In this document: positions 57,227 through 64,000 of the stretch, one piece after another | Position numbering within the stretch: position 1 is the first letter of the stretch | Layout: every line of letters begins with the position of its first letter | DNA from: Lacihabitans soyangensis | GTDB taxonomy: Bacteria > Bacteroidota > Bacteroidia > Cytophagales > Spirosomataceae | Assembly (NCBI RefSeq): GCF_024343775.1 | Contig: NZ_RJUF01000176.1 | Coordinates: forward strand, 41,644 to 105,643 | Direction of reading: 5' to 3' | DNA: 64,000 bases | The notes under the pieces: model-generated | What the model was told of the DNA's origin: nothing | The model's input: only the letters and a program-made list of their open reading frames with translations | Databases searched by the model: none | Position numbers and translations under genes: made by a program

Positions 57227-58570
57227 ATGAAAAATTTAACATGGGTGTTTTTACTTTTCTCTGGGGTATTTGTTTTTACAATTAGCTGTAATAAAAATGT
57301 CGTAGATTTAGAAAAAACCAGCACTTTCGAAAACATTCAAACCGAAATTCTAAATACTTCATGTGCTGTATCTGGCTGTCATCTTAGCGAATCAGATGGT
57401 ACTTTCCCACAGCATGGTCTAATATTAGCTGAGGGAAAATCTTACCAAAACCTGATAAATGCAACTCCAAAAAATCCAACTGCGAAAGATGAAAACTTAA
57501 AGCGGGTTTTACCTTTTGATGCCGAAAATAGTCTGATGTTTCAAAAAATGCTTTTCGAAACTAGTCACAAAAGCAACAAGAACTTTGGTAGCATAATGCC
57601 TTTGGGTAAAGACATGCTATTTACTGGCCAAATTGAGTATATCAGAAGATGGATTGAAGCGGGAGCACCCCAAGAAGGAAATGTTGTTGATGTCAGTCTA
57701 TTAGACGACAAAACGCCTGTTTTAAAGAAATTCGACCCGCTTGCCGCACCGACAGCCGATCAAGGTTTTCAAATGAAACTGGAGCCGTTTGAAATCTATC
57801 CGTATTTCGAGAGGGAAATCTTCGTTCGTAAACCTTTGAACAATAAAGAAAACGTATTCGTGAATAAATTTCAACTAAAAATGCACCCCGGAAGTCATCA
57901 TTTTATTTTGTATGGCTTTCGAAACAATCAAAATCTTCCACAAATTAACGAAATCAGGGATTTACGCAATAAAGATTTGTCCTTTAACTTCCTTACCCTT
58001 CAGCAAATCGGCAATCATGTTTTTTATTTTGGAGGAAGTGAAAGCAATTTCACCTTTAATTTTCCAGAAGGTACAGCAGTTGAACTTCCTGCCAACATGA
58101 CTTTTGATGTTAACTCGCATTATTTCAACAAAGGTGCAAAGTCCTACAATGGTGAAGTATACATAAACTTATATACCGTACCCAAAGAAAAAGTAAAAAA
58201 GACATTAAAGGTACTGGACTTGGGCAACACCAACTTTGTCCTGCCTCCTAAGAAAACAACAACCGTTACCAAAGACTTCAAATTCGACAAAAACGTTAGA
58301 ATTGTGACCCTGTTTTCACATACACACAAGCTAGGAGAAAAGTTTGAAGTATTAATTAAAGGGGGGGCCAGAAATGGTGAAGTGATATACACATCTACAA
58401 ATTGGGAACATCCAGCTAAAATAGACTACGCCATCCCCATAGCACTGAAAGCAGGAGAAAGCCTAACCTCAAGAATAACCTATAACAATTACACGGATCA
58501 AACCATCAGATTTGGATTTACCTCCGAGGACGAAATGGGAATTATTTTTGGGTATTATTATGAAGAGTAG
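57227..58570 (+). CDS. Lipoprotein: cytochrome-like motif plus copper monooxygenase-like region
   Basis: The 447-aa product has a lipoprotein signal (NLTWVFLLFSGVFVFTISC). Near residue 47 it has LNTSCAVSGCH, a CX4CH motif like the variant heme sites of Bacteroidetes cytochrome-type domains. A PHM/copper type II ascorbate-dependent monooxygenase-like C-terminal part follows: MHPGSHHFILYGFRN (paired His), DVNSHYFNKG, TLFSHTHKLGEKFEVL (HxH) and DEMGIIFGYYYE (Met ligand). This would place a redox domain next to a dicopper monooxygenase at the outer membrane. The frame is open to 57047, but ATG 57227 gives the lipobox. Some heme or copper ligands could be missing, so activity is inferred. Confidence 0.75.
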   Translation: MKNLTWVFLLFSGVFVFTISCNKNVVDLEKTSTFENIQTEILNTSCAVSGCHLSESDGTFPQHGLILAEGKSYQNLINATPKNPTAKDENLKRVLPFDAENSLMFQKMLFETSHKSNKNFGSIMPLGKDMLFTGQIEYIRRWIEAGAPQEGNVVDVSLLDDKTPVLKKFDPLAAPTADQGFQMKLEPFEIYPYFEREIFVRKPLNNKENVFVNKFQLKMHPGSHHFILYGFRNNQNLPQINEIRDLRNKDLSFNFLTLQQIGNHVFYFGGSESNFTFNFPEGTAVELPANMTFDVNSHYFNKGAKSYNGEVYINLYTVPKEKVKKTLKVLDLGNTNFVLPPKKTTTVTKDFKFDKNVRIVTLFSHTHKLGEKFEVLIKGGARNGEVIYTSTNWEHPAKIDYAIPIALKAGESLTSRITYNNYTDQTIRFGFTSEDEMGIIFGYYYEE

Positions 58571-58650
58571 GGTTGGTTCATTAGTTATTGGTATACTGGT
58601 TATTGGTTGACGGGTTATTAGTTGACGGGTTATTGGTGAATTAGTAACTC
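58571..58650 (+). repeat. Degenerate short tandem repeat
   Basis: Units like GGTTATTGGTTGACG and GGGTTATTAGTTGAC repeat three to four times with drift. Similar sequence recurs at 58706-58750. It flanks the palindromic array on its left. Confidence 0.55.
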
Positions 58651-58652
58651 GG

Positions 58653-59166
58653 ACACTGAGCGGAGTCGAAATGTCGGAATTGGACACTGAGCGGAGCCGA
58701 AGTGTGGTTACTGGTTGAGTGGTTATTATTTGAGTGTTTATTGGCAAATTCATCACCCGAACACTGAACGGAGCCGAAGTGTCGGAGTTGGACACTGAGC
58801 GGAGCCGAAGTGTAGGAGTTGGACACTGAGCGGAGCCGAAGTGTCAGAGTTTTACACTGAGCACAATGAAATTCAGATGATAATCTGAATGAAATTTCGA
58901 CCGGTAGGTCTCGAAGTGTGGTTACTGAAAAGTTAAATACCAGGACAATGAGCAAAATAAAATTCAGATGAAAATCTAAATGAAATTGAGACCGATAGGT
59001 CCCGAAGTTTGAGTATTCGGACACTGAGCAGAGCCGAAGTGTCGGAGTTAGACACTGAGCGGAGCCGACGTCGGAGTTGGACACTGAGCGGTCCCGAAGT
59101 TTGAGTATTCGGACACTGAGCGGAGCCGAAGTTTGAGTATTCGGACACTGAGCGGTCCCGAAGTGT
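58653..59166. repeat. Array of about twelve palindromic elements
   Basis: Ten short copies carry the core CACTGAGCGGAGCCGAAGTG or close variants, starting near 58653, 58684, 58761, 58792, 58823, 59021, 59052, 59081, 59113 and 59145. Each forms a hairpin (CACT...AGTG). Two longer copies (58854-58919 and about 58943-59010) carry an extra inner inverted repeat ATTCAGAT-GATA-ATCTGAAT (the second copy is degenerate). Some copies have GGTCCC in place of GGAGCC. Such 'CTGAGCGGAGxCGAAG' elements are widespread single repeats in Bacteroidetes; twelve side by side is unusual. Open frames here (58469-58795, 58641-59084 and 58933-59148, minus strand) are artefacts. Confidence 0.85.
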
Positions 59167-59213
59167 GATGTTGAGACTTATTTTCTAGCTCGCTCTTTTC
59201 CAAAAAAAGACAT
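59167..59213. other. Short spacer between the repeat array and a terminator
   Basis: AT-rich spacer of 47 bases without recognised content. Confidence 0.3.
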
Positions 59214-59241
59214 AAAAAAAGGAGCGAATCGCTCCTTTTTC
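59214..59241 (-). terminator. Terminator of the Nif3-zinc ribbon operon
   Basis: Perfect arms GGAGCGA / TCGCTCC with an A-tract on the left, which is a T-tract on the minus strand, just after the stop at 59250. Confidence 0.85.
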
Positions 59242-59249
59242 TGTTATCC

Positions 59250-59996
59250 TTATTTCTTCTTTCTGTGTACTTTTATCATATCGGCATCGGCCAATATTCT
59301 TCCGCAATGCTCACAGATGATGATTTTTTGCTTATCCATAATATCCGCCTGACGCTGCGGTGGTACCACGTTGAAACAGCCTCCACAAGCACCTCTGTCA
59401 ACAGCTACTACCGCCAAACCATTCTTGGCACCTCCACGGATTCTGATATAAGCTTTAAGAAGTCTGTCCTCAACCTTCTTAGATTGTTTCTCCGACTGCT
59501 TCATTAATTTCTCCTCTTCGTCTTGGCTATCAGACACCAACTTGTCCAATTCCTGACGCTTCTGCTCCAATACCTCTGATCTTTTCTCCTTGGCAGCATT
59601 GGTATCTTCTATTTCTTTTTCTTTAACGCTAATTTTGTATTCAGCTTCTCTTACTCTTTTTTCAGATAATTGAATCTCCAATTCTTGCAACTCAAGTTCT
59701 TTCGTAATGGCGTCAAACTCACGGTTGTTACGAACATTCATTTGCTGATCCTTATATTTGGTTATAAGTTTTTCAGCATCTTTTTTGTTCTGGATATGAC
59801 GCTCGATTTCCTCTTTGAGTGCGTTTATCTCTATTTGGAATTTACCAATTCTGGTTTCGATTCCAATCACCTCGTCTTCAAGGTCTTTCACTTCCTCTGG
59901 CAAATCGCCACGAAGCTTTCTTAATTGATCTAATCTTGAATCAATTTCCTGTAATTCCAAAAGTGTAACCAGCTTGTCTGCTATTGTAATCTCCAT
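59250..59996 (-). CDS. Coiled-coil zinc-ribbon protein (C4-type)
   Basis: The 248-aa product is a long coiled coil (about 8-185, LLELQEIDSRLDQLRKLRGDLPEEVKDLEDEVIGIETRIGKFQIEINALKEEIERH). It ends in a C4 zinc ribbon: CGGCFNVVPPQRQADIMDKQKIIICEHCGRIL, with Cys pairs CGGC and CEHC. This is the CT398/zf-RING_7 family, often encoded next to Nif3. It has been proposed to bind nucleic acid or an RNA-linked complex. It follows Nif3 with a 30-base gap and ends at the terminator above. Confidence 0.9.
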   Translation of the reverse strand: MEITIADKLVTLLELQEIDSRLDQLRKLRGDLPEEVKDLEDEVIGIETRIGKFQIEINALKEEIERHIQNKKDAEKLITKYKDQQMNVRNNREFDAITKELELQELEIQLSEKRVREAEYKISVKEKEIEDTNAAKEKRSEVLEQKRQELDKLVSDSQDEEEKLMKQSEKQSKKVEDRLLKAYIRIRGGAKNGLAVVAVDRGACGGCFNVVPPQRQADIMDKQKIIICEHCGRILADADMIKVHRKKK

Positions 59997-60026
59997 ATAC
60001 TTAAGAATGTAAAAAGAACACCTCTT

Positions 60027-61124
60027 TTAATGATAATATTTAATTGGATTCGTATCTATTTCCGATAAATAGGACGCAAAATTAGTGAATTTTTTTGAAA
60101 TTATTTCTACAATTAAATCTTTTGTGTATACTTCGCTCTCAAAATGTCCAATATCTGCTATCATTATCTCATTTTCTGCATCAAAAAACTCATGATATTT
60201 GTAATCGGCCGTTACAAATGCATCAGCACCTTGTCTTTTAGCATCTGCCAAAAGGAAACTTCCAACTCCACCGCATACCGCCACTTTCTTGATTTTTTCA
60301 GATTTTGTTTCAGTAAACCTGATAACATTCAAATTCATGCAATTTTTGAGGTAGGCCAAAAACTCAGATTTGGTCATGGCCTCAGATAAGTTTCCAATGG
60401 CACCAGAACCCACCGCTTGGTTTTGGTTTTCTATTCTGTGTAAATAATAGGCTACTTCTTTGTACATGTGGTTTTTACGCATGGTCTCCAATATTTTACT
60501 CTCCAAATACGCTGGAAAAACTACTTCAATTCTGTTTTCCTCTACTTCCTCGTACTTATTATTTTGGCCTATCACAGGTGTTGCCACCGAATTGGGCTTA
60601 AAACTCCCTATTCCAGTAGATTTAAAACTACAGTTGGAATAGTTTCCAATTTCACCCGCACCTGCAGCATAAAAGGCATCTTGAAGTCTTGGTGTATTTT
60701 CTATGGGGCAAAAAACAGTAAGCTTCATCAAAGTATCCGACTTGGGTTTTAGGATACTTACATTTTGCAGATTAAGTTTCTCGGCTATTTTGAAATTAAC
60801 ACCATTCGTTACATTATCCAAATTGGTATGAATGGCATAAATAGCAATATCGTTTTTAATAGCCTTAATAACCGACTTTTCAATGTAGTTTTTGCCATTC
60901 AATTTCTTCAAACCTTTGAAAATCAATGGATGATGGGCAATAACCAAATTGCATTTCTTAGCAATGGCCTCATCTATGACTTCCAAAGTAACATCCAAGC
61001 TTACCAAAACATTGGTAACTTCTGCATTAGCTTCACCCACAATGAGACCACAATTGTCATAATCTTCCTGATAACTCAGTGGAGCTATCTTTTCTAAATA
61101 ATCTGTAAGTTCTTTTATTGTCAT
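60027..61124 (-). CDS. Nif3-like dinuclear metal centre protein
   Basis: The 365-aa product is a Nif3/YbgI family protein (GTP cyclohydrolase I type 2 homologue). It has EDYDNCGLIVGEANAEVTNVLVSLDVTLEVIDEAIAKKCNLVIAHHPLIFKGLKKL near the N-terminus (the His-His and Asp metal ligands) and ADIGHFESEVYTKDLIVEII near the C-terminus. A central PII/CutA-like insert (about 135-235, CPIENTPRLQDAFYAAGAGEIGNYSNCSFKSTGIGSFKP) makes it the long form. The frame is open to a TTG at 61139, but ATG 61124 gives the usual start. It is transcribed with the zinc-ribbon gene, a common pairing. Confidence 0.92.
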   Translation of the reverse strand: MTIKELTDYLEKIAPLSYQEDYDNCGLIVGEANAEVTNVLVSLDVTLEVIDEAIAKKCNLVIAHHPLIFKGLKKLNGKNYIEKSVIKAIKNDIAIYAIHTNLDNVTNGVNFKIAEKLNLQNVSILKPKSDTLMKLTVFCPIENTPRLQDAFYAAGAGEIGNYSNCSFKSTGIGSFKPNSVATPVIGQNNKYEEVEENRIEVVFPAYLESKILETMRKNHMYKEVAYYLHRIENQNQAVGSGAIGNLSEAMTKSEFLAYLKNCMNLNVIRFTETKSEKIKKVAVCGGVGSFLLADAKRQGADAFVTADYKYHEFFDAENEIMIADIGHFESEVYTKDLIVEIISKKFTNFASYLSEIDTNPIKYYH

Positions 61125-61155
61125 TTTTGAAATATTCAATCAATTCAGCAATTTA

Positions 61156-61965
61156 CTAAATTTTTCCTATTAAATTTTCTTGCTGAAAAACTACTCGACC
61201 TTCAGGTTTTTCTTTGCCTGTGGCTACATCATAAGGGAGCAATACCGAGCGTGGGAATATAACATCGGCACTTAGGCTGGCTTCTTGAAAGTCGTTACAG
61301 TCGAAATTGACAAATGTCTTAGAACCATCGTAATCTCTGTCGCCTTTACCTGAGCCACCACGGAGTCTGATGGTCCATTTGTCACCCGGAATGAGGTAGT
61401 CGCCAAGAAGTACAGCTCTAAAACCACCCCCATCCACAAAGCCGTTGCGGGTGAACTTGATACCATCTACACCAAAGAAGAGGTCTCTTTGGGTGTTATC
61501 AACGGTGAATACTATACGGGCAAAAACGGTTACTTCAGCATAGGTTGGGAAAAACTTGGCTTCTAAAACCCCTAGAGTTACCCTTGCGTCGTCTTTAAGT
61601 TTGGCTGTAAGACCAATCGGCAAACGGGTGAGGTCTTCAAAGTTTAGACTGAGGATGTCTTTTACTTTTTCTGGATTGTCGTCGAGATAGCTCATGAGTT
61701 TTTGAGCTACTTGTCTGTCTGACTCGGCTGCAAGACTTACGGTCTCCTGCATGTCTTGCATTTGGTCCACAAAGTTGAGGTTAGCGGCATTTGCAGCAAG
61801 GCTTTGCTCCAAGCCTGCGAGGGCTTTGTTGAGCTGAAGCTGCTGAGCAGCGTTCAATGCAGTAGCAGAGCCCTTGATTTGCTTTGTGGGTGGGTCACCA
61901 GCTGCCAGTAAATTGACAGCGGTACTGATGTATAGCAGTAGGCTTAATAAAAGTGGTTTTAGCAT
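61156..61965 (-). CDS. Exported protein fragment of unusual composition
   Basis: The 269-aa product has a signal peptide (MLKPLLLSLLLYISTAVNLLAAG). An Ala/Gln-rich helical stretch (about 25-110) is followed by beta-rich sequence (VLEAKFFPTYAEVTVFARIVFTVDNTQRDLFFGVDGIKFTRNGF). It stops just after a sharp change to AT-rich sequence (ENLIGKI). The gene is clearly richer in GC than its neighbours. It resembles the N-terminal part of a very large exported Bacteroidetes protein and may have been cut short, but a complete short protein cannot be excluded. The frame is open to TTG 62004; ATG 61965 gives the signal peptide. Confidence 0.5.
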   Translation of the reverse strand: MLKPLLLSLLLYISTAVNLLAAGDPPTKQIKGSATALNAAQQLQLNKALAGLEQSLAANAANLNFVDQMQDMQETVSLAAESDRQVAQKLMSYLDDNPEKVKDILSLNFEDLTRLPIGLTAKLKDDARVTLGVLEAKFFPTYAEVTVFARIVFTVDNTQRDLFFGVDGIKFTRNGFVDGGGFRAVLLGDYLIPGDKWTIRLRGGSGKGDRDYDGSKTFVNFDCNDFQEASLSADVIFPRSVLLPYDVATGKEKPEGRVVFQQENLIGKI

Positions 61966-62181
61966 CCGTATATTTGGGTTAATGGGGTTTTTATTTTTAA
62001 TCAATTTTTATAATTTCTTATATTTTTTACGGTTATTGAATGACTGATGTCCTAAAACAAACACCTCGTTTTGATTATTCAATATATATTTTGTACTCAT
62101 TTCCTTCTCGTTTCAAATTTACTTTCTGCGGTCAAATACCGCATTACACACGTGCGAAGGCAATAGCCTTTTGACAAAGAG
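61966..62181. other. AT-rich spacer with a short hairpin
   Basis: A perfect hairpin, TGCGGT-N5-ACCGCA (62127-62143), and a second small one (AAGGC-N4-GCCTT, about 62157-62170) lie between the Imm49-like gene and the GC-rich gene. They may end the Imm49 transcript; no T-tract is visible. Confidence 0.35.
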
Positions 62182-62934
62182 TTATAAAAAAGCTTCAATT
62201 TCTTTTAAAATATCATACCCTTTATAATTTTCTAATGCATTAATAGGTATCATTTCTTTAGGTAATAGGGGATTATCAATATTTACAAGAATACCTTTTC
62301 TTAATGCAAGTTTTGCCAAAGTAAGAGCCTCAAGATTTAAATAATCTTTTATCACTGTAGGTTGTTCCTGTTTATTATGTTTAGAAAGTATTTCTTTTAT
62401 ACCCTCTTCAATAGTATTTTTATCAAATTCCATCAACCCTTTAAATGCAATTGAAATTCCACTATAATTTTTTGCATTACCCTTTCTAGTATGACGTTCT
62501 AGATTTGTTATTTGTTCAATTAAATATTTATTATCTCCCCTCATACAAGCTTGAATGGCTTTAGCAAAACAAGCTCCAAAAGTGTCTAAAAAATTATCTT
62601 CATATATTGAGAGGCGATTAATAAGTTTAGGGTTATCACTTAAAATACTATACATGAAACCGTTAGAAACTAAAAACAAATTACTACTTGTATAGGTACC
62701 CTTATCATAATTTTCATGCAAGAACAGTTTTAACAAAGCTGCCCTAAAAAAGCAATTTTTACCTTTGTATATATCCTTTTTTCCAAATATTTCATTGGCG
62801 GCAATTTGCAAATTGCAACTTATCAAATTCATTATCAAGTACTCTGCATTGTATTCAGGATTTTTAAGATATTCCAAATAGAGATGCTCGTTTTTTGAAC
62901 AGAGCTCAAGCTTTTCTTGCAATTCTTGAATCAT
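62182..62934 (-). CDS. Imm49-like immunity protein
   Basis: The 250-aa soluble, all-helical protein matches the layout of Imm49-family immunity proteins of polymorphic toxin systems. Features include LISCNLQIAANEIFGKK, CFFRAALLKLFLHENYDKGTYTSSNLFLVSNGFMYSILSDN, and NLEALTLAKLALRKGILVNIDNPLLPKEMIPIN near the C-terminus. It is AT-rich relative to its neighbours. It follows the toxin fragment after six bases, as expected for a cognate pair. It would protect the cytoplasm by binding the toxin domain. The assignment rests on sequence appearance and position, not on a search. Confidence 0.6.
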   Translation of the reverse strand: MIQELQEKLELCSKNEHLYLEYLKNPEYNAEYLIMNLISCNLQIAANEIFGKKDIYKGKNCFFRAALLKLFLHENYDKGTYTSSNLFLVSNGFMYSILSDNPKLINRLSIYEDNFLDTFGACFAKAIQACMRGDNKYLIEQITNLERHTRKGNAKNYSGISIAFKGLMEFDKNTIEEGIKEILSKHNKQEQPTVIKDYLNLEALTLAKLALRKGILVNIDNPLLPKEMIPINALENYKGYDILKEIEAFL

Positions 62935-62940
62935 ATAAAT

Positions 62941-63268
62941 TTAAAAGTTATCAAGTTTAAGAATAATTACCTGCTTCAAATTTTTATCAATTGTGACTAC
63001 AAATCTCTCAACTTTATTTTGTAACATTAATATATTCATGGAGTTTCCTACTTCCTGAATTACTTGGTCAGAATTAGTAATCATTAGGTTTATGTTCGAT
63101 TGTATCCATTGCATACTCATTTGTGTCCCGCTGTTCACGGTCGACGGTAATTCGACAGAAGTGCCGGACAAAGGTTTAGCTTCAAATATTCTTAAAGATG
63201 TTGGGTTTGACTTGTTTGGAACAAAGGAAAGAATATCAAATCCGTTACCGCTATTATTTATTTTGGTG
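62941..63268 (-). pseudogene. C-terminal remnant of a polymorphic toxin, PD-(D/E)XK type
   Basis: On the minus strand a frame without ATG is open from about 63315 (in-frame TGA at 63316-63318) to the stop at 62941; the ISL3 end occupies the upstream part. The translated remnant reads in order: NNSGNGFDILSFVPN, RIFEAK, GTQMSMQWI, and a helical C-terminus. FDI plus E-x-K is the catalytic D...ExK pattern of restriction-endonuclease-fold toxins. The 'GxxQMSxxWI' segment is commonly seen in such toxin domains. All N-terminal export and repeat regions are missing. An in-frame TTG at 63171 gives only 76 residues. The paired immunity gene follows. Confidence 0.6.
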
Positions 63269-64000
63269 CTATGTTGAATTAAGTGGGTAAGATAAAATTT
63301 GTTTCTGATATTTGTTCAATGAATAGTGAACAAATATTTCAATTGGCTTTAGGTTTAAATGAGCCGTGGTATGTTTCAAAAGTAGAGTTTTTGGATGGGG
63401 ATTATCAAAAAGAGCTTCATTTAACGATTGACTACAAAGTTGGATTTTTTATTGATAAGACTGGCAAGAGTACTGTACATGATAGAGTAGATAGGAAGTG
63501 GCGGCACCAGAATTTTTTTGAGCATAAGTGTTACCTACATTGTAAAATACCACGTGTAAAAACTGTTGAGAATAAGGTTGAACAAGTCTCAGTACCGTGG
63601 GCACGGGAAGGTAGTGGTTTTACACTTCTGTTTGAGGCATTTAGTATGTTGTTAATAGAGCAAGAAATGCCAGTCAACAAGGTAGGCAAAGTGATTGGAG
63701 TTTACCCCAATCGCATCTGGAATATCTTTAATTATTGGCTTGGAATTGCTTATTGTGGTGCAGATCATAGTGATATTTCAACATTGGGAATAGACGAGAC
63801 AAGTTCTAAAAAGGGGCATGATTATATAACCGTTGCGGTGGATATGAAAACTTCAAGGGTAGTACATGCAACTGAGGGCAAGGGAGCAGACACCATTACG
63901 AAAATAGCTGATTATCTGGAAACTAAAGGTACCCAGAGACAGAATATCAAGCAAGTTTGTATAGACTTATCACCCTCTTTTATCAGTGGTGTGGAGTCAG
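63265..64000 (+). mobile_element. Left part of an ISL3-family insertion sequence
   Basis: The element's transposase starts at 63319 and its left end is placed near 63265-63271, where the toxin frame changes to sequence unrelated to the toxin. The candidate terminal sequence reads GGTGCTATGTTGAATTAAG. The right end lies outside the window, so the terminal inverted repeat and target duplication cannot be checked. Confidence 0.6.
63319..64000 (+). CDS. ISL3 family transposase (partial, runs off the window)
   Basis: From ATG 63319 the open frame continues to the window end (227 codons). It shows the ISL3 N-terminal region with the conserved RKWRHQNFFEHKCYLHCKIPRVKT and VPWAREGSGFTLLFEAFSMLL, followed by the DDE catalytic start GIDETSSKKGHDYITVAVDMKTSRVVHATEGK and IKQVCIDLSPSFISGV. 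These are typical of ISL3 transposases. It is intact as far as visible. Confidence 0.9.
   Translation, partial: MNSEQIFQLALGLNEPWYVSKVEFLDGDYQKELHLTIDYKVGFFIDKTGKSTVHDRVDRKWRHQNFFEHKCYLHCKIPRVKTVENKVEQVSVPWAREGSGFTLLFEAFSMLLIEQEMPVNKVGKVIGVYPNRIWNIFNYWLGIAYCGADHSDISTLGIDETSSKKGHDYITVAVDMKTSRVVHATEGKGADTITKIADYLETKGTQRQNIKQVCIDLSPSFISGVES

Noticed and set aside
58469..59148. Three minus-strand frames with 'SVQLRHF' and 'SAQCP' repeats
   Set aside because: They are translations of the palindromic repeat array, a well-known source of false proteins in Bacteroidetes.
58653..59166. CRISPR array
   Set aside because: Repeats are self-complementary and variable, spacers are not unique 30-base sequences of uniform length, and no cas gene is present.
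62005..62181. Terminator hairpins for the Imm49-like gene
   Set aside because: Hairpins exist but without a T-tract on the minus strand, so not called as terminators.

Overview
The window comes from an AT-rich (roughly 38-40% GC by eye) member of the Bacteroidetes, most likely a Cytophagales-type bacterium. The sequence shows a SusC/Oar-like TonB-dependent receptor, a metalloprotease with a type IX secretion C-terminal tail, DUF2911, DUF547, LemA and TPM proteins, LytTR and TPR-kinase signalling, and at least six promoters of the Bacteroidetes form TTG-N16..22-TAnnTTTG. Start codons rarely have a Shine-Dalgarno sequence; the one strong exception is rpsU. No rRNA, tRNA or CRISPR array was seen. 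Several reading frames begin at upstream TTG codons that lie inside promoters, so their starts are moved downstream here.

Layout. 0.3-9 kb: a PaaG-like crotonase, glnS, a LOG-family protein, two exported proteins, and a pta-ackA operon for acetate/acetyl-phosphate metabolism. 9-14 kb: two GNAT proteins, a compact three-gene minus-strand operon of unknown function (lipoprotein, twin-CX3C protein, membrane protein), a nucleoside phosphorylase, cytidine deaminase and an acyl-carrier-like protein. 14-20 kb: groES-groEL behind a palindrome-flanked promoter, an YD-repeat-like lipoprotein, pyrG and an AcuI-type reductase. 20-29.5 kb: signalling genes (PAS kinase, REC-CRP fusion regulator, large hybrid kinase) with rsmA between them and a secreted M43 protease after them. 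29.5-34.5 kb: a BON-LysM protein, a small exported protein, and a galE-rfbB-rfbA nucleotide-sugar operon. 34.5-43.7 kb: M1 peptidase, xerC, rpsU, a GMC oxidoreductase and a small glycan group (methyltransferase, GT2, DegT aminotransferase, GT4).

43.7-54.4 kb: a lemA-TPM-TPM operon with an internal terminator hairpin, a DASH cryptochrome, DUF547, a CrtA-like monooxygenase, the large TonB-dependent receptor, DUF202, an atypical SDR and DUF2911. 54.4-58.6 kb: a LytTR regulator and TPR histidine kinase, divergent from a lipoprotein that joins a cytochrome-like CX4CH motif to a copper monooxygenase-like region. 58.6-59.2 kb is a dense array of about twelve palindromic repeats. 59.2-61.1 kb: zinc-ribbon and Nif3 genes. 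61.2-64 kb is an accessory junction: a GC-rich exported fragment, an Imm49-like immunity gene, the headless C-terminus of a PD-(D/E)XK-type polymorphic toxin, and the left part of an ISL3 insertion sequence that appears to have cut the toxin.

Most of the window is housekeeping or envelope metabolism. The parts most worth following are the decapitated toxin/immunity locus, the uncharacterised operon at 10.65-11.64 kb, the matched palindromes in front of the PAS kinase/REC-CRP pair, the strong rpsU Shine-Dalgarno, and the palindromic array at 58.65-59.17 kb.
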